Positions 1-7,659 of a stretch of 35,043 bases of DNA are shown one piece after another. The position numbers were made by a program, and so were the translations under genes. Within the stretch, counting starts at the first letter, position 1. The number at the start of each line of letters is the position of its first letter. The stretch comes from CAYFVR01 sp046541515 (GTDB lineage: Bacteria > Desulfobacterota > Desulfobacteria > Desulfobacterales > Desulfococcaceae): assembly GCA_046541515.1 (NCBI GenBank), contig JBKHDD010000030.1, forward strand, positions 1-35,043, in the 5' to 3' direction. The notes below the pieces were generated by a model. That model did no database searches, had not been told where the DNA came from, and saw only the letters and a program-made list of their open reading frames with translations.

Positions 1-419
1 GTTTCCGCGGAGATGATCCCTTCGGCGAACCGCTTGAGCCACGGCGCGTAATGCAGCACTTCGGCCGTCACCGCCAGGTAGGTCCGGGCGTCGGTGGCGC
101 CGAGCCATTCGATGGTCTGATTTAGATCGCTTGTCCCGTGCCCCGCCGGCGGCCGGGGCAACCATCCATTTTCCACGGCATGGCCCACCCAACCGTTGAT
201 GTGGCCGCCGATCTTTTCGTAATCCTTGTCGCCTCTCTTGGAGAGGACGAAACTGAGCGACTGAAGCAATCCGTTGGTCAGCACCATGGCGGGAAAGTCC
301 TTGGTGCGGGCCTTGTATTTTCCCTTTGCGACATCGTTCAGGCCGGCGTTCTCCTGCACCTCGGTCACCTTGGCGTAGGCGTCGCCCGCCCGTTCCTGTT
401 CCACGCTTCGCAATGGCAT
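1..419 (-). CDS. cmr5: Type III-B CRISPR effector subunit Cmr5 (partial, C-terminus off the window)
   Basis: Small helical subunit that lines the Cmr (type III-B) crRNA-target RNA complex. The frame opens at ATG 419-417 and stays open to the left edge for 139 codons, close to the usual full length of Cmr5, so little is missing. The N-terminus reads MPLRSVEQERAGDAYAKVTE and the far end shows the family's closing pattern YLAVTAEVLHYAPWLKRFAE. A good ribosome site (AAGGAG, about 8 nt before ATG) fixes the start. It lies 100 nt after cmr4 in the same direction and is the last visible gene of the operon; cmr6 and cmr1, if present, would lie beyond the edge. Identity rests on motif memory plus position after cmr4. 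Confidence 0.9.
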   Translation of the reverse strand, partial: MPLRSVEQERAGDAYAKVTEVQENAGLNDVAKGKYKARTKDFPAMVLTNGLLQSLSFVLSKRGDKDYEKIGGHINGWVGHAVENGWLPRPPAGHGTSDLNQTIEWLGATDARTYLAVTAEVLHYAPWLKRFAEGIISAE

Positions 420-519
420 CTGCGTTCTCCTTTCTCTCTGGCTTCCCCGCCGCCCACCCGGCGCCCTTTTCCCGTCCGAATCCACCGGTTTCCGGCGCGG
501 CGAGGCGGTTCCGGGCAGA

Positions 520-1461
520 TCAAGTCTTCGGTTTCGCCGCTTCCGGCTTGTCGAACGTGGCGCTGATCCATCCCCGCCCCACGGTCTGGCTGCCGCCCAG
601 GATGAAGGCGCCGACGTTGTTGGATTCCAAAAACCCGGCCACGTCTTCGGCCGTCCGGAGGTTCCCGTTGGGCTGGTAGGGGTCGGCGGCGTAGATCAGG
701 CTGTACATCAGCACGTCGCCGGGCAGGTTTTCCTCGGTCCACAGGTTCTGGGTGGTCCCGGTTTTCTTGTCGATCACGTTCCGGTGGACCACCTCGGTTC
801 GAATCGCCAGCAAGTCCCGGAACACGTCGTCGTGAACCAAAACCAAATTGGATTGGAGTCCATCGCCTTTTTTTCGATACAGCTTGTCCCGAAAATAGTC
901 GTGACCGGGCGGCAATCGTCCGGACAGATAGGCGGCGATCTTTGCCAACTCTTCGTTTTCCTTGGATTCGAACGGAAACTCGGAGAGAAAAACCGTTCCT
1001 TCCATGAGCAAATCGCCGGCCCCCTTGGGAACCAGAACGGTTTCCTCGCCGGGCACGTCCGGAACGGCGGCGGGAAGACGATCCGGAAGACCGGCGGACC
1101 GCAAGTCGAAACGGAGCCGGGACAGGCACATGGGACAGGTCACCCAGGCGAACACGCCTTTCAGGGAGGCCACGGGAAAGAGCAGAACCTGGGCCATGGA
1201 AAATCCCAGGGCCCCGCCCCATCCGGCGCCGTCGGCCTCCGCGGCCGTGCCGAAGACGCGCTTCACGTCCCCGTGATCCTCGCCCAACAGGGTTTCCATG
1301 TGCTCGCGGAGGGCGCCTTTCAACTCGCTGCCCTGGATGATGGGAAGCCCCGTATGCACTTCCCGCTGAATGGGGAGGTCCACCACGCCGGGAGAGCTGC
1401 CGGCGCCGGGGTGAACCGAGCCCTCGGTGTACAGAAACATCGGTCGTCTCACGTTGAACAT
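520..1461 (-). CDS. cmr4: Type III-B CRISPR RAMP protein Cmr4 (target-RNA endonuclease subunit)
   Basis: Cas7-type backbone subunit of the Cmr complex, 313 residues, normal for the family. Several copies bind the crRNA and cut target RNA at regular spacing. The N-terminal pattern VVDLPIQREVHTGLP followed by GSELKGALRE is the Cmr4 signature. D28 in this stretch corresponds to the catalytic aspartate of characterised Cmr4 proteins, so RNase activity is probably intact. A glycine-rich loop near the C-terminus (FILGGSQTVGRGW) is also typical. The frame continues upstream without a stop, but the start at 1461 is chosen because GGAGGAAA lies just before it and because it begins 2 nt after the cmr3 stop. 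It is translated with cmr2, cmr3 and cmr5. Confidence 0.96.
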   Translation of the reverse strand: MFNVRRPMFLYTEGSVHPGAGSSPGVVDLPIQREVHTGLPIIQGSELKGALREHMETLLGEDHGDVKRVFGTAAEADGAGWGGALGFSMAQVLLFPVASLKGVFAWVTCPMCLSRLRFDLRSAGLPDRLPAAVPDVPGEETVLVPKGAGDLLMEGTVFLSEFPFESKENEELAKIAAYLSGRLPPGHDYFRDKLYRKKGDGLQSNLVLVHDDVFRDLLAIRTEVVHRNVIDKKTGTTQNLWTEENLPGDVLMYSLIYAADPYQPNGNLRTAEDVAGFLESNNVGAFILGGSQTVGRGWISATFDKPEAAKPKT

Positions 1462-1463
1462 GG

Positions 1464-2672
1464 TCAGTTTCCTCCGATCAGTGTTGCGCCGAATCCTTGT
1501 TGTTCCATTCCCCCGATCTGGCCGGGCAACGGATAAAACGTCCGGGCCTCGACCAGGCGGGAAACCGCGTCCGCCGCCGGTGTTCCAATCAAGTCGAAAA
1601 AATAGACCGAACCGGTCTCCACCGCCCAAAAGCCGGGCTTGCTCTCGCCCGAGGCGCCCGGCCCGAGCCGGAATCCCCCCAGAAAAACCGGCTCCGGAAT
1701 CCGGACGGCCGTCAGCCGCACTTTCACCCCTTCCAATTCTCCTTCCGTCCCTTCGCCCGTCAGAAACGGGGGACGCCATCCGCCGGGAAAAAGGGCCGGC
1801 GTAATCAGCCACAGAAAGAATCGACCGGTGTTGGCGATCCGGGCGGCGATGCGTTCCCGGTCGATGGCCCCGGCGGGCGAATGGTCCAATCCGCGATAGG
1901 CGGCTGCGCGGCCCTCGCCGCCCAGCCGAATCACGCCTTCGGACGCGGCGTGGAATTTCCGGGTTTCGCCGACCCGCAAACAAAAACCGGTTTTCGTGCC
2001 GGAGCGGGAGAGAAGCCGCCGGTGTTCGATGCTGTAAAGGCGGCCTTCCGCCGCAACCCGCGCCCCCCGAACCCGGGTAAGGCCCACCTGAAACGCCGCC
2101 GCGGACAGGTCTCCCCCGGCCCGCCATTCATCCGTTCCGTCCGGAACCGCCGCCGGGTCCGCCAAAAATCGGTTGGCGGCTTCGGCGGTCAGGTAGCCTC
2201 CGGCGGCTTGGAAGGGCGCATCCGGTCCCATCGGGATTTGAAGGGGAAGCGAAAGATCGGTGACGTCCGAAGTGAGCGGGCCGTTTTCCGCCAGACGAAG
2301 CCGATGGAAACGGGGCGAGGACGCTTCTTCGGCGGAACCGTGTTCCCGCACCAGATGCGCGGGGGCGGGAAAGAGAGCATGGCAGGTTTGGGCGCCTTCG
2401 TCGAATTCGGCCAGCCCGATTCCGTTCAGCCGCAAGGTTCCCATTCGGCGCGGCGTCCCCGCTTCCGCCAATTCGGGCGGCGGCTCCCCTTCCGGCCGAT
2501 GGAAATCCGCGAATCCGTTTCCATGCGCGGCGATCAATTCCGAACGGAGGGCACCGTAAAAGGTGGACGGACGAGGGGGAAACACCGTTCGGGCGGTCCC
2601 GTGCTCCCCGGCGGCGAAGGGACGGCTGTCCCGGCAGCAGACGGTATCCAGCGGTTTCATGAAAAGCCACAT
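1464..2672 (-). CDS. cmr3: Type III-B CRISPR RAMP protein Cmr3
   Basis: Cas5-like subunit, 402 residues, that binds the 5' handle of the crRNA next to Cmr2 in type III-B complexes. The N-terminus LDTVCCRDSRPF followed by the segment FPPRPSTFYGALRSELIA is the characteristic Cmr3 beginning, and the C-terminus ends in a glycine-rich loop (GQIGGMEQQGFGATLIGG). The ATG at 2672 overlaps the cmr2 stop codon by one base (TGATG) and is preceded by GGAGG, so translation is coupled to cmr2. An alternative ATG four codons further in (at MKPLD) cannot be excluded. No frameshift or missing segment is visible. Confidence 0.95.
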   Translation of the reverse strand: MWLFMKPLDTVCCRDSRPFAAGEHGTARTVFPPRPSTFYGALRSELIAAHGNGFADFHRPEGEPPPELAEAGTPRRMGTLRLNGIGLAEFDEGAQTCHALFPAPAHLVREHGSAEEASSPRFHRLRLAENGPLTSDVTDLSLPLQIPMGPDAPFQAAGGYLTAEAANRFLADPAAVPDGTDEWRAGGDLSAAAFQVGLTRVRGARVAAEGRLYSIEHRRLLSRSGTKTGFCLRVGETRKFHAASEGVIRLGGEGRAAAYRGLDHSPAGAIDRERIAARIANTGRFFLWLITPALFPGGWRPPFLTGEGTEGELEGVKVRLTAVRIPEPVFLGGFRLGPGASGESKPGFWAVETGSVYFFDLIGTPAADAVSRLVEARTFYPLPGQIGGMEQQGFGATLIGGN

Positions 2673-4717
2673 CAGCTTCCCCCTCCTTTCGCGATGTAAG
2701 CGGCGGCCAGTTCCAGCCGGATGAATTCCGCCAATGCGTTCTCCCCGGCGGCCGGGTCCAGGCATCGAAGAAGGCGGCAGGCCCGGGTGGATGCCCGGGC
2801 CACCCGTTCGGACATCTCTTCGTTCCCCTCCTGGGTGTGGCGTCGAATCAAGCGGCGGATTTCCGGAAATACGCCTTCGCTGGAAATCAAGCCGATTTTT
2901 TCACGATCCAGGTCGTACAGCCAAGCGTCGGTCAGTTGGCCGGAGCGATACAGCTCCGCCATGTCTTCCAGATGGACAAGTACGTCCAAAAATTCTCCAT
3001 CGCCGCTTGCCGCGTAGCTCCAATGGGAGCGCGCCATGGTCGTGCCGCCGGATCGCTTCATCAACGCGATGGCGAAGCCGTTTTTTTCCGGGAGTTCTTT
3101 GGCCCGCTCTTCAAGGGTTTCCTGAACGGTTTCCATCACCTGAACCAGCGAATGCTGATGGTGGGCCACCACGGCGCCGGCGCAGGCGGTGAATCCCGGA
3201 CCGAGGGTTTCCAGCGGTTCCTCCCGGCCGGGCACGGGAACGCGGACCTTGCCGTCTGCCGAGAAATTCACGTTCCACCCGTCGGAATCCCCGGCATGGG
3301 TCAACTGCCCCGAAAACGCGGCCCGAAGATGCCGCATGAGCGGAAAAAGGTCTTCCAACGCGACGAAAACCACCCCTTCGTCGCCGCCGAAGTAGGGCAC
3401 TTTCGCGCGGAACAAATCCTCCGTGACCCGGGGAACCAGTTCGCGGGAGAACCGGGCCATCCGGCGGCTGATTTCCCGGTGTTCCGCCAGGGTTTCCCGT
3501 TCGGCCAAGTGCTTGCCCATGTTGTCGCCGTCCATCATGACCACGGCAAAATATTTGGATGGACGAAGGTCCGCCATCAGGTTGCCCACCTGTTCCCCGC
3601 ATCGAGACACCACCGCAGCCGGAACCGTTTCCGGCATTCCGTACAGCTTCCGCAAAACCCCCGGCTGGTAGGTGTCTTCGATGAAGGCGTCTCCGTCCCA
3701 CCGGAAAATGTCCCGTTTTCCCGGAAAGCGGGCGCCGTCAATTTCCCGTTTCAGCGCGGGCAGGGGATCGAGATTCCGGGGAAAGCCGTCGAGTTCGAGT
3801 TGTTGGAAAAAGGTGATGAATTTTTCCACATCCACCTGGGTTTGCCCGTCGTCCCACCGCCGGGCCAGTCGGCAAAGGGCGGGGGCCACGGCAATGGCGC
3901 TGGTGGAAGGAAAGACCAGCGGCGCCGCTTCCGGGTCGGTGGGACGCTTGGCCTCGAAGAAAATATCCGGCGCCAGCCGTTTCACCGTGCAGGGTGCGCA
4001 AAGCCGTTCGTTCCGGCGGCTGGCGTATCGAAGCCGAAAAAACAGCCGGCCGGCGTCCTTCGGACGTTCCCCCCGCAACCCGTCCCAGAATTTCAGCGGC
4101 TCCTTTTCTCCGCAGAGCGTGCATTTCCGGCCGGGCTCGCCCCCGGGAATTTGTTTGAAAAGCCGCATTCCATCCCGGGCGCCCATCCGCCGGGCCGCAG
4201 CCCGGATGGTTTCGCCGAACGGACGGCCATCTTCGGATTCGGTCATGGCCCAAAAAGTTACGAAGTAGCGACGTTGTCGTTCCCAGATCTCCGCCCAACC
4301 GTCCCCCTGGCACAAGCCGGGCAAGTCGGTTTCCAGGCGCGTTTTCACCTGGCGGACCATTTCCTCGTACGCGCCGTGGACGTTATCCGAAACCAATTTC
4401 AGGATTTCCCGCAGCCGTTTCGGATCGTCATGCCTTGCCACGAATACATTGGGCAGCGTTCCGATTCGGGTTTCGACGATCGAGAAATCGTGTTCCCTCG
4501 GCCGCCCAGCGCGTCCAACCACCGCGTCGAACAACGGGTCGCCCTTGAAATCGGGATAAAGGACCCCGCCGGCTTCGGCTTCCTCCATGGTCGCCATGGC
4601 GACGGCGGAGAGGTAGGAAAGCGTGAAGCTCGCCGCCCAGAAATCTTGGGTCCGCTTGGCGGCGGTGATAAATTTCTGCACCGGATTGATTTCGAAAAAA
4701 GCGAAACATTGGCTCAT
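2672..4717 (-). CDS. cmr2: Type III-B CRISPR Cas10 subunit Cmr2, HD-less, GGDE variant
   Basis: Large subunit of the Cmr complex, 681 residues from MSQCFAFFEINPVQKF. In this family it senses bound target RNA and makes cyclic oligoadenylate or related nucleotide signals. Visible parts: N-terminal Cmr2 domain with the motif PVQKFITAAKRTQDFWAAS (residues 12-30); a zinc ribbon with C199, C202, C240 and C243; first palm with KYFAVVMMDGDNMGK (388-402, D396 and D398); second palm with YFGGDEGVVF (442-451). Two oddities: the N-terminal HD nuclease of many Cas10 proteins is absent, and the usual GGDD reads GGDE (D446, E447). The frame is open 28 codons further upstream, but this start gives the family N-terminus; the site AGGGA before it is weak. 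It is the first visible gene of the operon. Confidence 0.95.
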   Translation of the reverse strand: MSQCFAFFEINPVQKFITAAKRTQDFWAASFTLSYLSAVAMATMEEAEAGGVLYPDFKGDPLFDAVVGRAGRPREHDFSIVETRIGTLPNVFVARHDDPKRLREILKLVSDNVHGAYEEMVRQVKTRLETDLPGLCQGDGWAEIWERQRRYFVTFWAMTESEDGRPFGETIRAAARRMGARDGMRLFKQIPGGEPGRKCTLCGEKEPLKFWDGLRGERPKDAGRLFFRLRYASRRNERLCAPCTVKRLAPDIFFEAKRPTDPEAAPLVFPSTSAIAVAPALCRLARRWDDGQTQVDVEKFITFFQQLELDGFPRNLDPLPALKREIDGARFPGKRDIFRWDGDAFIEDTYQPGVLRKLYGMPETVPAAVVSRCGEQVGNLMADLRPSKYFAVVMMDGDNMGKHLAERETLAEHREISRRMARFSRELVPRVTEDLFRAKVPYFGGDEGVVFVALEDLFPLMRHLRAAFSGQLTHAGDSDGWNVNFSADGKVRVPVPGREEPLETLGPGFTACAGAVVAHHQHSLVQVMETVQETLEERAKELPEKNGFAIALMKRSGGTTMARSHWSYAASGDGEFLDVLVHLEDMAELYRSGQLTDAWLYDLDREKIGLISSEGVFPEIRRLIRRHTQEGNEEMSERVARASTRACRLLRCLDPAAGENALAEFIRLELAAAYIAKGGGS

Positions 4718-4780
4718 GGCATATCCCTTGGATGAGGTGGTCGCCGGCCGGCCGCGAAACCATCGGAGAACGCCGCCCGC

Positions 4781-4825
4781 CAAAACACAAACGCCGGACA
4801 TCCCGTGAGAACGGGCGCCCGGCGT
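4781..4825 (-). terminator. Hairpin with T-rich tail ahead of cmr2 (possible terminator or leader attenuator)
   Basis: Arms 4791-4797 (ACGCCGG) and 4819-4825 pair perfectly, and an inner stem 4802-4806/4811-4815 closes on the loop GAGA. Read on the minus strand, the hairpin is followed by TTTGTGTTTTG. It lies after the gene at 4960-5313 and only about 64 nt before the cmr2 start. It could end the upstream transcript or sit in the cmr leader. The tail is imperfect and no clear cmr promoter was found. Confidence 0.4.
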
Positions 4826-4959
4826 AAATGATTAATCGAAAATAAAAAATGGATCGGAAGACGGATGCATGGGGCTCCAGAATGAGAGGAACCAAAACCT
4901 TGTCATTGGCCCATAAGAGAAATCCCCCGACTCATCAACATTGAAAACAAGGAATGACC

Positions 4960-5313
4960 TCAACAAGCATCCGACACCACCGCAATATTTTCCACCAGAA
5001 ATGGCGTACAACGAACCCCCACGCGGCCTTTGCGAATCCAGAGGCGGGCCATGGTGACGGTTTCGCCGTCCGGGCTGACCACGCTGGGCAGCTCTTCCAC
5101 GAAGGTGACGTCTTCGGTTTTGAATTCATAATACAGCGTGTTGGTGCTGCACGGGTCGGTCACCAGAAGGACCTTGTTTCCATCGTAGGGGTGTTTGAGC
5201 GGAAGCCCCGAAAACGGGACATTCTGATCTTGAAGAGATTTGATGTTTTTGGGGCGTTGGTAAGGCTGGATTTCAAACTTCTGGGCTTCCTGAAGCAATC
5301 TTCGCAAAGGCAT
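4960..5313 (-). CDS. Conserved small protein of unknown function (117 aa)
   Basis: Soluble protein of 117 residues beginning MPLRRLLQEAQKFEIQPYQR. Conserved-looking segments are LKHPYDGNKVLLVTDP, YYEFKTEDVTFVEELPS and VRCTPFLVEN, giving an alpha/beta or all-beta appearance without signal peptide or membrane segment. I recall similar small proteins from deltaproteobacteria, some labelled inorganic pyrophosphatase Ppa by automated annotation. The canonical pyrophosphatase aspartate signature is not visible here, so I do not assign that function. GGAGG sits about 10 nt before the ATG at 5313. The frame is open upstream, but that part looks like chance coding. It precedes cmr2 on the same strand with a 242-nt gap and is probably unrelated to CRISPR. 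Confidence 0.75.
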   Translation of the reverse strand: MPLRRLLQEAQKFEIQPYQRPKNIKSLQDQNVPFSGLPLKHPYDGNKVLLVTDPCSTNTLYYEFKTEDVTFVEELPSVVSPDGETVTMARLWIRKGRVGVRCTPFLVENIAVVSDAC

Positions 5314-5659
5314 GGGCGAAAATCCTCCAATTTTGGGGGGTCCATCGAAGGGGAGGCAATTGGCCTCCAGGTTTTCAAAGCCTGTGGCCGGCATCCGGTT
5401 TTGGTTTCCCGGAAGTCGGTTTCGCTCCCGAATCCTAACGAGGGCCGGGGGTTCCTCCGCACAAATTCCGTTCTTGTACTCGAGCGGACGGAAAACCGGA
5501 CCATCGCCGGAGCGGGGGGTTTTCCAGAATGAGTTGCGCCTCATCCGAAAGCGACGAGTTGCGCTCGCCGGCCGATTCCGGACGAGCCGCGATTCGACCA
5601 GTGCGGTTCGTGGCTCCCAGGTGGGAACGGTGCGGGATTTCTTGCCAATCGCCTCCGCC
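5314..5659. other. Gene-free stretch between the small conserved gene and yjbQ
   Basis: About 346 nt without a credible gene. The minus-strand frame of the neighbouring gene is open through most of it, but the predicted residues are rich in R, P and N with no recognisable pattern. The ribosome site of the downstream gene lies at its left end. I see no clear promoter, terminator or repeat. Confidence 0.5.
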
Positions 5660-6091
5660 TCAGGTTCGGCCAATCACCGTCACTTCCACCGGCCGCTTTC
5701 TTCCCCGGTTGTCGTGGTTGATCAACACCACCTGTTGCCAGGCGCCGAGGCGCAACCTTCCTTTTCTTACGGGAAGCGCGATGCTCGGCCCAAGGAGGGC
5801 GGCCCCGACGTGGCTGTGGCCGTTGCCGTCGTGCCAGGCCAGCTCGTGCTGGTATTCCCGGTCCGGCGGGGCCAATTCGTTGATGGCCCGTCGAAGGTCG
5901 GCCACCACCCCGGGCTCGAATTCGATGGTGGTCAAAGACCCGGTGGAACCGACCACGGCGGCGGAAAGCTGACCTTCGGCGATGCCCGAATCGGCGACGA
6001 TCCGGTTCAACCGGTCGGTGACGTCCCGGATGTCCACGCCCACATCGGTTTCCACGTCCAGTTGTTGGGTGTGCAGGGTGAATTGAGACAT
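5660..6091 (-). CDS. yjbQ: YjbQ / UPF0047 family protein (secondary thiamine-phosphate synthase type)
   Basis: Protein of 143 residues, normal for YjbQ, a small beta-barrel-like family found in all domains of life. E. coli YjbQ can supply a low thiamine-phosphate synthase activity; the native role is unclear. Family motifs are all present in order: VGSTGSLTTIEFEPG, the histidine segment HELAWHDGNGHSHVGAALLG, and LGAWQQVVLINHDNRGRKR at the end. The start at 6091 is chosen over the longer frame because GGAG precedes it and because it gives the usual N-terminus MSQFTLHTQQ. It follows the YdjM-like gene by 4 nt on the same strand, so the two are probably co-transcribed. Confidence 0.93.
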   Translation of the reverse strand: MSQFTLHTQQLDVETDVGVDIRDVTDRLNRIVADSGIAEGQLSAAVVGSTGSLTTIEFEPGVVADLRRAINELAPPDREYQHELAWHDGNGHSHVGAALLGPSIALPVRKGRLRLGAWQQVVLINHDNRGRKRPVEVTVIGRT

Positions 6092-6095
6092 GAAT

Positions 6096-6632
6096 TCAGA
6101 ACTCCATCGGAAGGGTGCAGACCGGTTCCGAATCGCGGCCGGAGACCTCGGAGCAACGGGTGATCCGACGATTCCAACGGGTCGCCGCAAAGACCAGCGC
6201 GGCGGTCCCGGTCAACATTCCAAGGTCGATTTTTCCCCAAAGTCGCCACGGAACCAGATACCAGCCCAAGCGAAAACCGGTCAACGGATAGAACGGGGCA
6301 ATGCCGCCGGAAACGGCGTCCCCCAGCAGATGAAGCACCGCCGCGATCCAGCAGAAAGCGGTCATTCGCCATCGGGACGACGTCTCCCGCTTTCGAAAAA
6401 ACATCCACAGCACAGGCAATAAGCCGATGGCGAACCAAACGGTATGGCTCCAGCTCGTCAGCCGGGCGGACAGCCGAAGGTGGGGCGAAAGCAGGTCGGG
6501 CAGGACACCGCAGAAACCCACCAGCAGCAGTTCTCGATTGGAAAACAGGCGGGACCGCCCGGCGGCCAAACAGCCGAGGTCCACTAGGGTTGCGGCAACG
6601 ACGGGGATGGCGAAATGACTTCCGACGTACAC
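6096..6632 (-). CDS. YdjM-like / DUF457 integral membrane protein, putative metal-dependent hydrolase
   Basis: Inner-membrane protein of 178 residues with about four hydrophobic segments. It has the family layout: an early histidine (GSHFAIPVVAATLVDL), then GVLPDLLSPH, then SHTVWFAIGLLPVLW, then HLLGDAVSGGIAPFYP and a final helix. These His/Asp clusters at membrane edges are typical of YdjM-type proteins, often called metal-dependent hydrolases; no activity is proven here. A TTG start six codons upstream is possible, but the GTG at 6632 is preferred because AAGGAG lies 5-7 nt before it. It ends 4 nt before yjbQ. Confidence 0.85.
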   Translation of the reverse strand: MYVGSHFAIPVVAATLVDLGCLAAGRSRLFSNRELLLVGFCGVLPDLLSPHLRLSARLTSWSHTVWFAIGLLPVLWMFFRKRETSSRWRMTAFCWIAAVLHLLGDAVSGGIAPFYPLTGFRLGWYLVPWRLWGKIDLGMLTGTAALVFAATRWNRRITRCSEVSGRDSEPVCTLPMEF

Positions 6633-6725
6633 GATCTCTCCTTGGAACAAATGGAAAGGACGGGATTCACCCTAAAATTATCCGCATAGGCCTGGATAAC
6701 AGAACGTTTCCGTGAATTTGCCAAG

Positions 6726-6750
6726 AGGGCGAATGCAATTCGCCCCTACC
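6726..6750. repeat. Palindromic 25-bp repeat, copy A (inverted relative to copy B)
   Basis: Core GGGCGAATGCAATTCGCCC forms an 8-bp stem with a 3-nt loop. The 25 bases here are the exact reverse complement of 7555-7579. It lies just downstream of the DJ-1 gene stop on the minus strand and could act as a transcript-end hairpin. The form resembles REP-type dispersed palindromes. Confidence 0.85.
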
Positions 6751-6777
6751 ATAATCCCAAAATGAACGGCATTCTGA

Positions 6778-7332
6778 TTAGGCAACCACCATCGGACCGG
6801 CCACTTCCGCCGCTTTTTCATCGCCCAAAAGCAGCGCGACCAATCGCAGGGCAAATTCCAGCGCCGTTCCCGGACCCCGACTGGTCACCACGCGACCGTC
6901 CGCAACCACCCGGGCCTCGGACCGCGCGTCGGGATCGAGTTGATCGAAAAAGCCGGGATGGGCCGTGGCTTGGCGGCCGTTTAGAAATCCGCGGGGTTTC
7001 AACGCCACCGCCGGGGCCGCGCAAATGGCGCCCACGAGCCGGTCTTCTCCGGCATGTCGGCGGAGCATTTCCGTCAGAACGGCGCTGTCCCGCAGATGCT
7101 CCGCGCCGGGCATGCCGCCCGGCAGGACAATCAGGTCGAAGTTCTGGTCGGCCACTGCGGAGATCAGCCGGTCCGCCACGATTCGGACGCCCCGGGAGGC
7201 GGTGATTTCGGCGCGGTCCATGACCGAGGCCACGGTCACCGAAATTCCGGCCCGCCGAAGCACGTCGATGACGGTGACGGCTTCGATCTCCTCGGAGCCG
7301 TCGGCGATGGGGACAAGGGCGGTTTTGGACAT
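6778..7332 (-). CDS. DJ-1/PfpI (YajL-type) family protein
   Basis: Cytosolic protein of 184 residues in the DJ-1/ThiJ/PfpI superfamily, whose members act as glyoxalase/deglycase-like or redox-sensing proteins. The DJ-1-type N-terminus LVPIADGSEEIEAVTVIDVL holds the conserved glutamate (E15). The nucleophile elbow reads GAICAAPAVAL with C104, and a histidine follows at 125 (TAHPGFF). The pattern VVTSRGPGTALEFALRLVALL near the end is also typical. The start at 7332 has AAGGAT before it and gives the standard N-terminus. An unusual nested palindrome lies 20-66 nt upstream, and a pair of inverted palindromic repeats brackets the gene. Substrate is unknown. Confidence 0.93.
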   Translation of the reverse strand: MSKTALVPIADGSEEIEAVTVIDVLRRAGISVTVASVMDRAEITASRGVRIVADRLISAVADQNFDLIVLPGGMPGAEHLRDSAVLTEMLRRHAGEDRLVGAICAAPAVALKPRGFLNGRQATAHPGFFDQLDPDARSEARVVADGRVVTSRGPGTALEFALRLVALLLGDEKAAEVAGPMVVA

Positions 7333-7351
7333 GGTTATCCTTTCATTATCC

Positions 7352-7398
7352 TTTCCCAATCATTGGGTTCCGATCATCGGATTCCAATGATTGGGAAA
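7352..7398. repeat. Nested palindrome upstream of the DJ-1 gene
   Basis: Arms 7352-7366 (TTTCCCAATCATTGG) and 7384-7398 are perfect 15-bp inverted repeats. The spacer contains a second palindrome, CCGATCATCGG (7370-7380). It begins 20 nt before the DJ-1 start codon, so it may be an operator or a structured 5' leader. Confidence 0.8.
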
Positions 7399-7554
7399 GA
7401 CGGAATCCGGAATCCGGGGCGGAAACCGGAGGCGGGGGAAAGGAAACACCTTTGAAAATGGGCCGGGAGACCGTCCGAAACCACGCCCGATTCCGGAGAC
7501 TCGGAATTTGTCAATGTACCGTTTTCATCCCCATGCCGTTTTTTGACGGAATCG

Positions 7555-7579
7555 GGTAGGGGCGAATTGCATTCGCCCT
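7555..7579. repeat. Palindromic 25-bp repeat, copy B
   Basis: Exact reverse complement of 6726-6750 over 25 bases, core GGGCGAATTGCATTCGCCC. It lies downstream of dusB on the minus strand. The two copies are 804 bp apart (inner ends) and bracket the DJ-1 gene. Confidence 0.85.
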
Positions 7580-7659
7580 TGCGCAATCTGGCACGATTGA
7601 GCAATGGAAAACCCAAACGGTATTTCAGCTGCTGCCGAGTCCCCCGGACCATCCAAAAG

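Larger units (their letters stand above)
7333..7659. other. Gene-free stretch between dusB and the DJ-1 gene
   Basis: About 327 nt with no credible gene. It holds the nested palindrome at 7352-7398 and repeat copy B at 7555-7579. A minus-strand open frame runs across most of it, but part of its sequence is only a translation of the palindromic repeat. No clear promoter was recognised. Confidence 0.6.

Noticed and set aside
1462..2127. Long N-terminal extension of cmr4 into cmr3
   Set aside because: It overlaps cmr3 in another frame; Cmr4 homologues start at the position behind GGAGGAAA.
2837..4735. A 632-codon plus-strand open frame antisense to cmr2
   Set aside because: It mirrors the cmr2 gene in a GC-rich sequence; residues are compositionally biased with no domain, and cmr2 has clear family motifs.
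1..4960. A CRISPR array beside the cmr genes
   Set aside because: No regularly spaced direct repeats are visible in or next to the operon; the array must lie elsewhere.
7374..7652. A 92-codon minus-strand frame between dusB and the DJ-1 gene
   Set aside because: Part of it is a translation of the palindromic repeat, and no ribosome site or family was recognised.
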